6,134 bases of DNA from Fulvivirga aurantia (lineage in GTDB: Bacteria; Bacteroidota; Bacteroidia; Cytophagales; Cyclobacteriaceae): contig NZ_SMMD01000714.1 in the NCBI RefSeq assembly GCF_009711475.1, forward strand, positions 1 to 6,134, in the 5' to 3' direction. The notes under the pieces were generated by a model. It saw nothing but the letters and a program-made list of their open reading frames with translations, did no database searches and was not told where the DNA came from. Below are positions 6,054-6,134 of this stretch, one piece after another; the stretch's first letter is position 1, and each line of letters starts with the position of its first letter. The position numbers were made by a program, and so were the translations under genes.

Positions 6054-6134
6054 TTACTGATTATATAGTAAAATAGCAATTCTCTTTCCTTGATAATAAA
6101 CTGCAATAAATGCATCCTCTACACCCAGCGCTAC
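6054..6134 (-). CDS. C-terminal end of an unidentified upstream gene (partial)
   Basis: On the - strand the frame running in from the right edge is open for 26 codons and ends at TAA (6054-6056), nine bases before the GTG of the YfiR-like gene. The residues (VALGVEDAFIAVYYQGKR, then IAILLYNQ) have protein-like composition with alternating hydrophobic residues, suggesting beta-strand at a C-terminus. One other frame is also open here but gives a cysteine-rich, unlikely peptide. If real, it is the preceding gene of the YfiR-TPR operon, and its identity would probably reveal the signalling partner. Too little is visible to name a family. Confidence 0.45.
   Translation of the reverse strand, partial: VALGVEDAFIAVYYQGKRIAILLYNQ

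Overview
The window looks like a piece of a Bacteroidota chromosome, probably Cytophagales-like. The protein families point there: an FtsX/MacB-type permease of the Bacteroidota kind, a DUF4349 lipoprotein, an ECF sigma factor followed by a membrane protein that is not a zinc-finger anti-sigma, and a YfiR-like protein next to a TPR protein. The DNA is AT-rich, and no start codon here has a convincing Shine-Dalgarno sequence, which is also typical of Bacteroidota. The genus is inference. I see no transposase, CRISPR array, tRNA, rRNA or prophage gene.

Layout. On the + strand, from the left edge: (1) a large ABC transporter permease whose first codons lie outside the window; (2) after 89 bp, a DUF4349 lipoprotein whose first ATG is buried in a 16-bp inverted repeat; (3) after 67 bp, a possible 31-residue membrane micro-ORF, an ECF sigma factor and a four-helix membrane protein, each overlapping the next at ATGA. 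On the - strand, read from the right edge: the last 26 codons of an unidentified gene, then a YfiR-like periplasmic protein, then a secreted TPR protein. The last two abut exactly (stop TAA followed directly by ATG). The two gene groups meet tail to tail at 4619/4620 with no base between the stop codons, and an inverted repeat lies across the junction.

How the parts may work together. The sigma factor and the membrane protein translated with it form a likely sigma/regulator module, with the membrane protein as candidate anti-sigma or sensor (inference from position). The YfiR-like and TPR proteins both carry export signals and are arranged for coupled translation, so they probably act together in the periplasm. 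The permease lacks an ATPase in this window and must use one encoded elsewhere. Most of the window is ordinary. The points most worth a second look are the start-codon hairpin of the lipoprotein gene, the micro-ORF ahead of the sigma factor, the non-canonical sigma partner and the stop-to-stop junction with its shared palindrome. I did not find strong evidence for a wholly new system.
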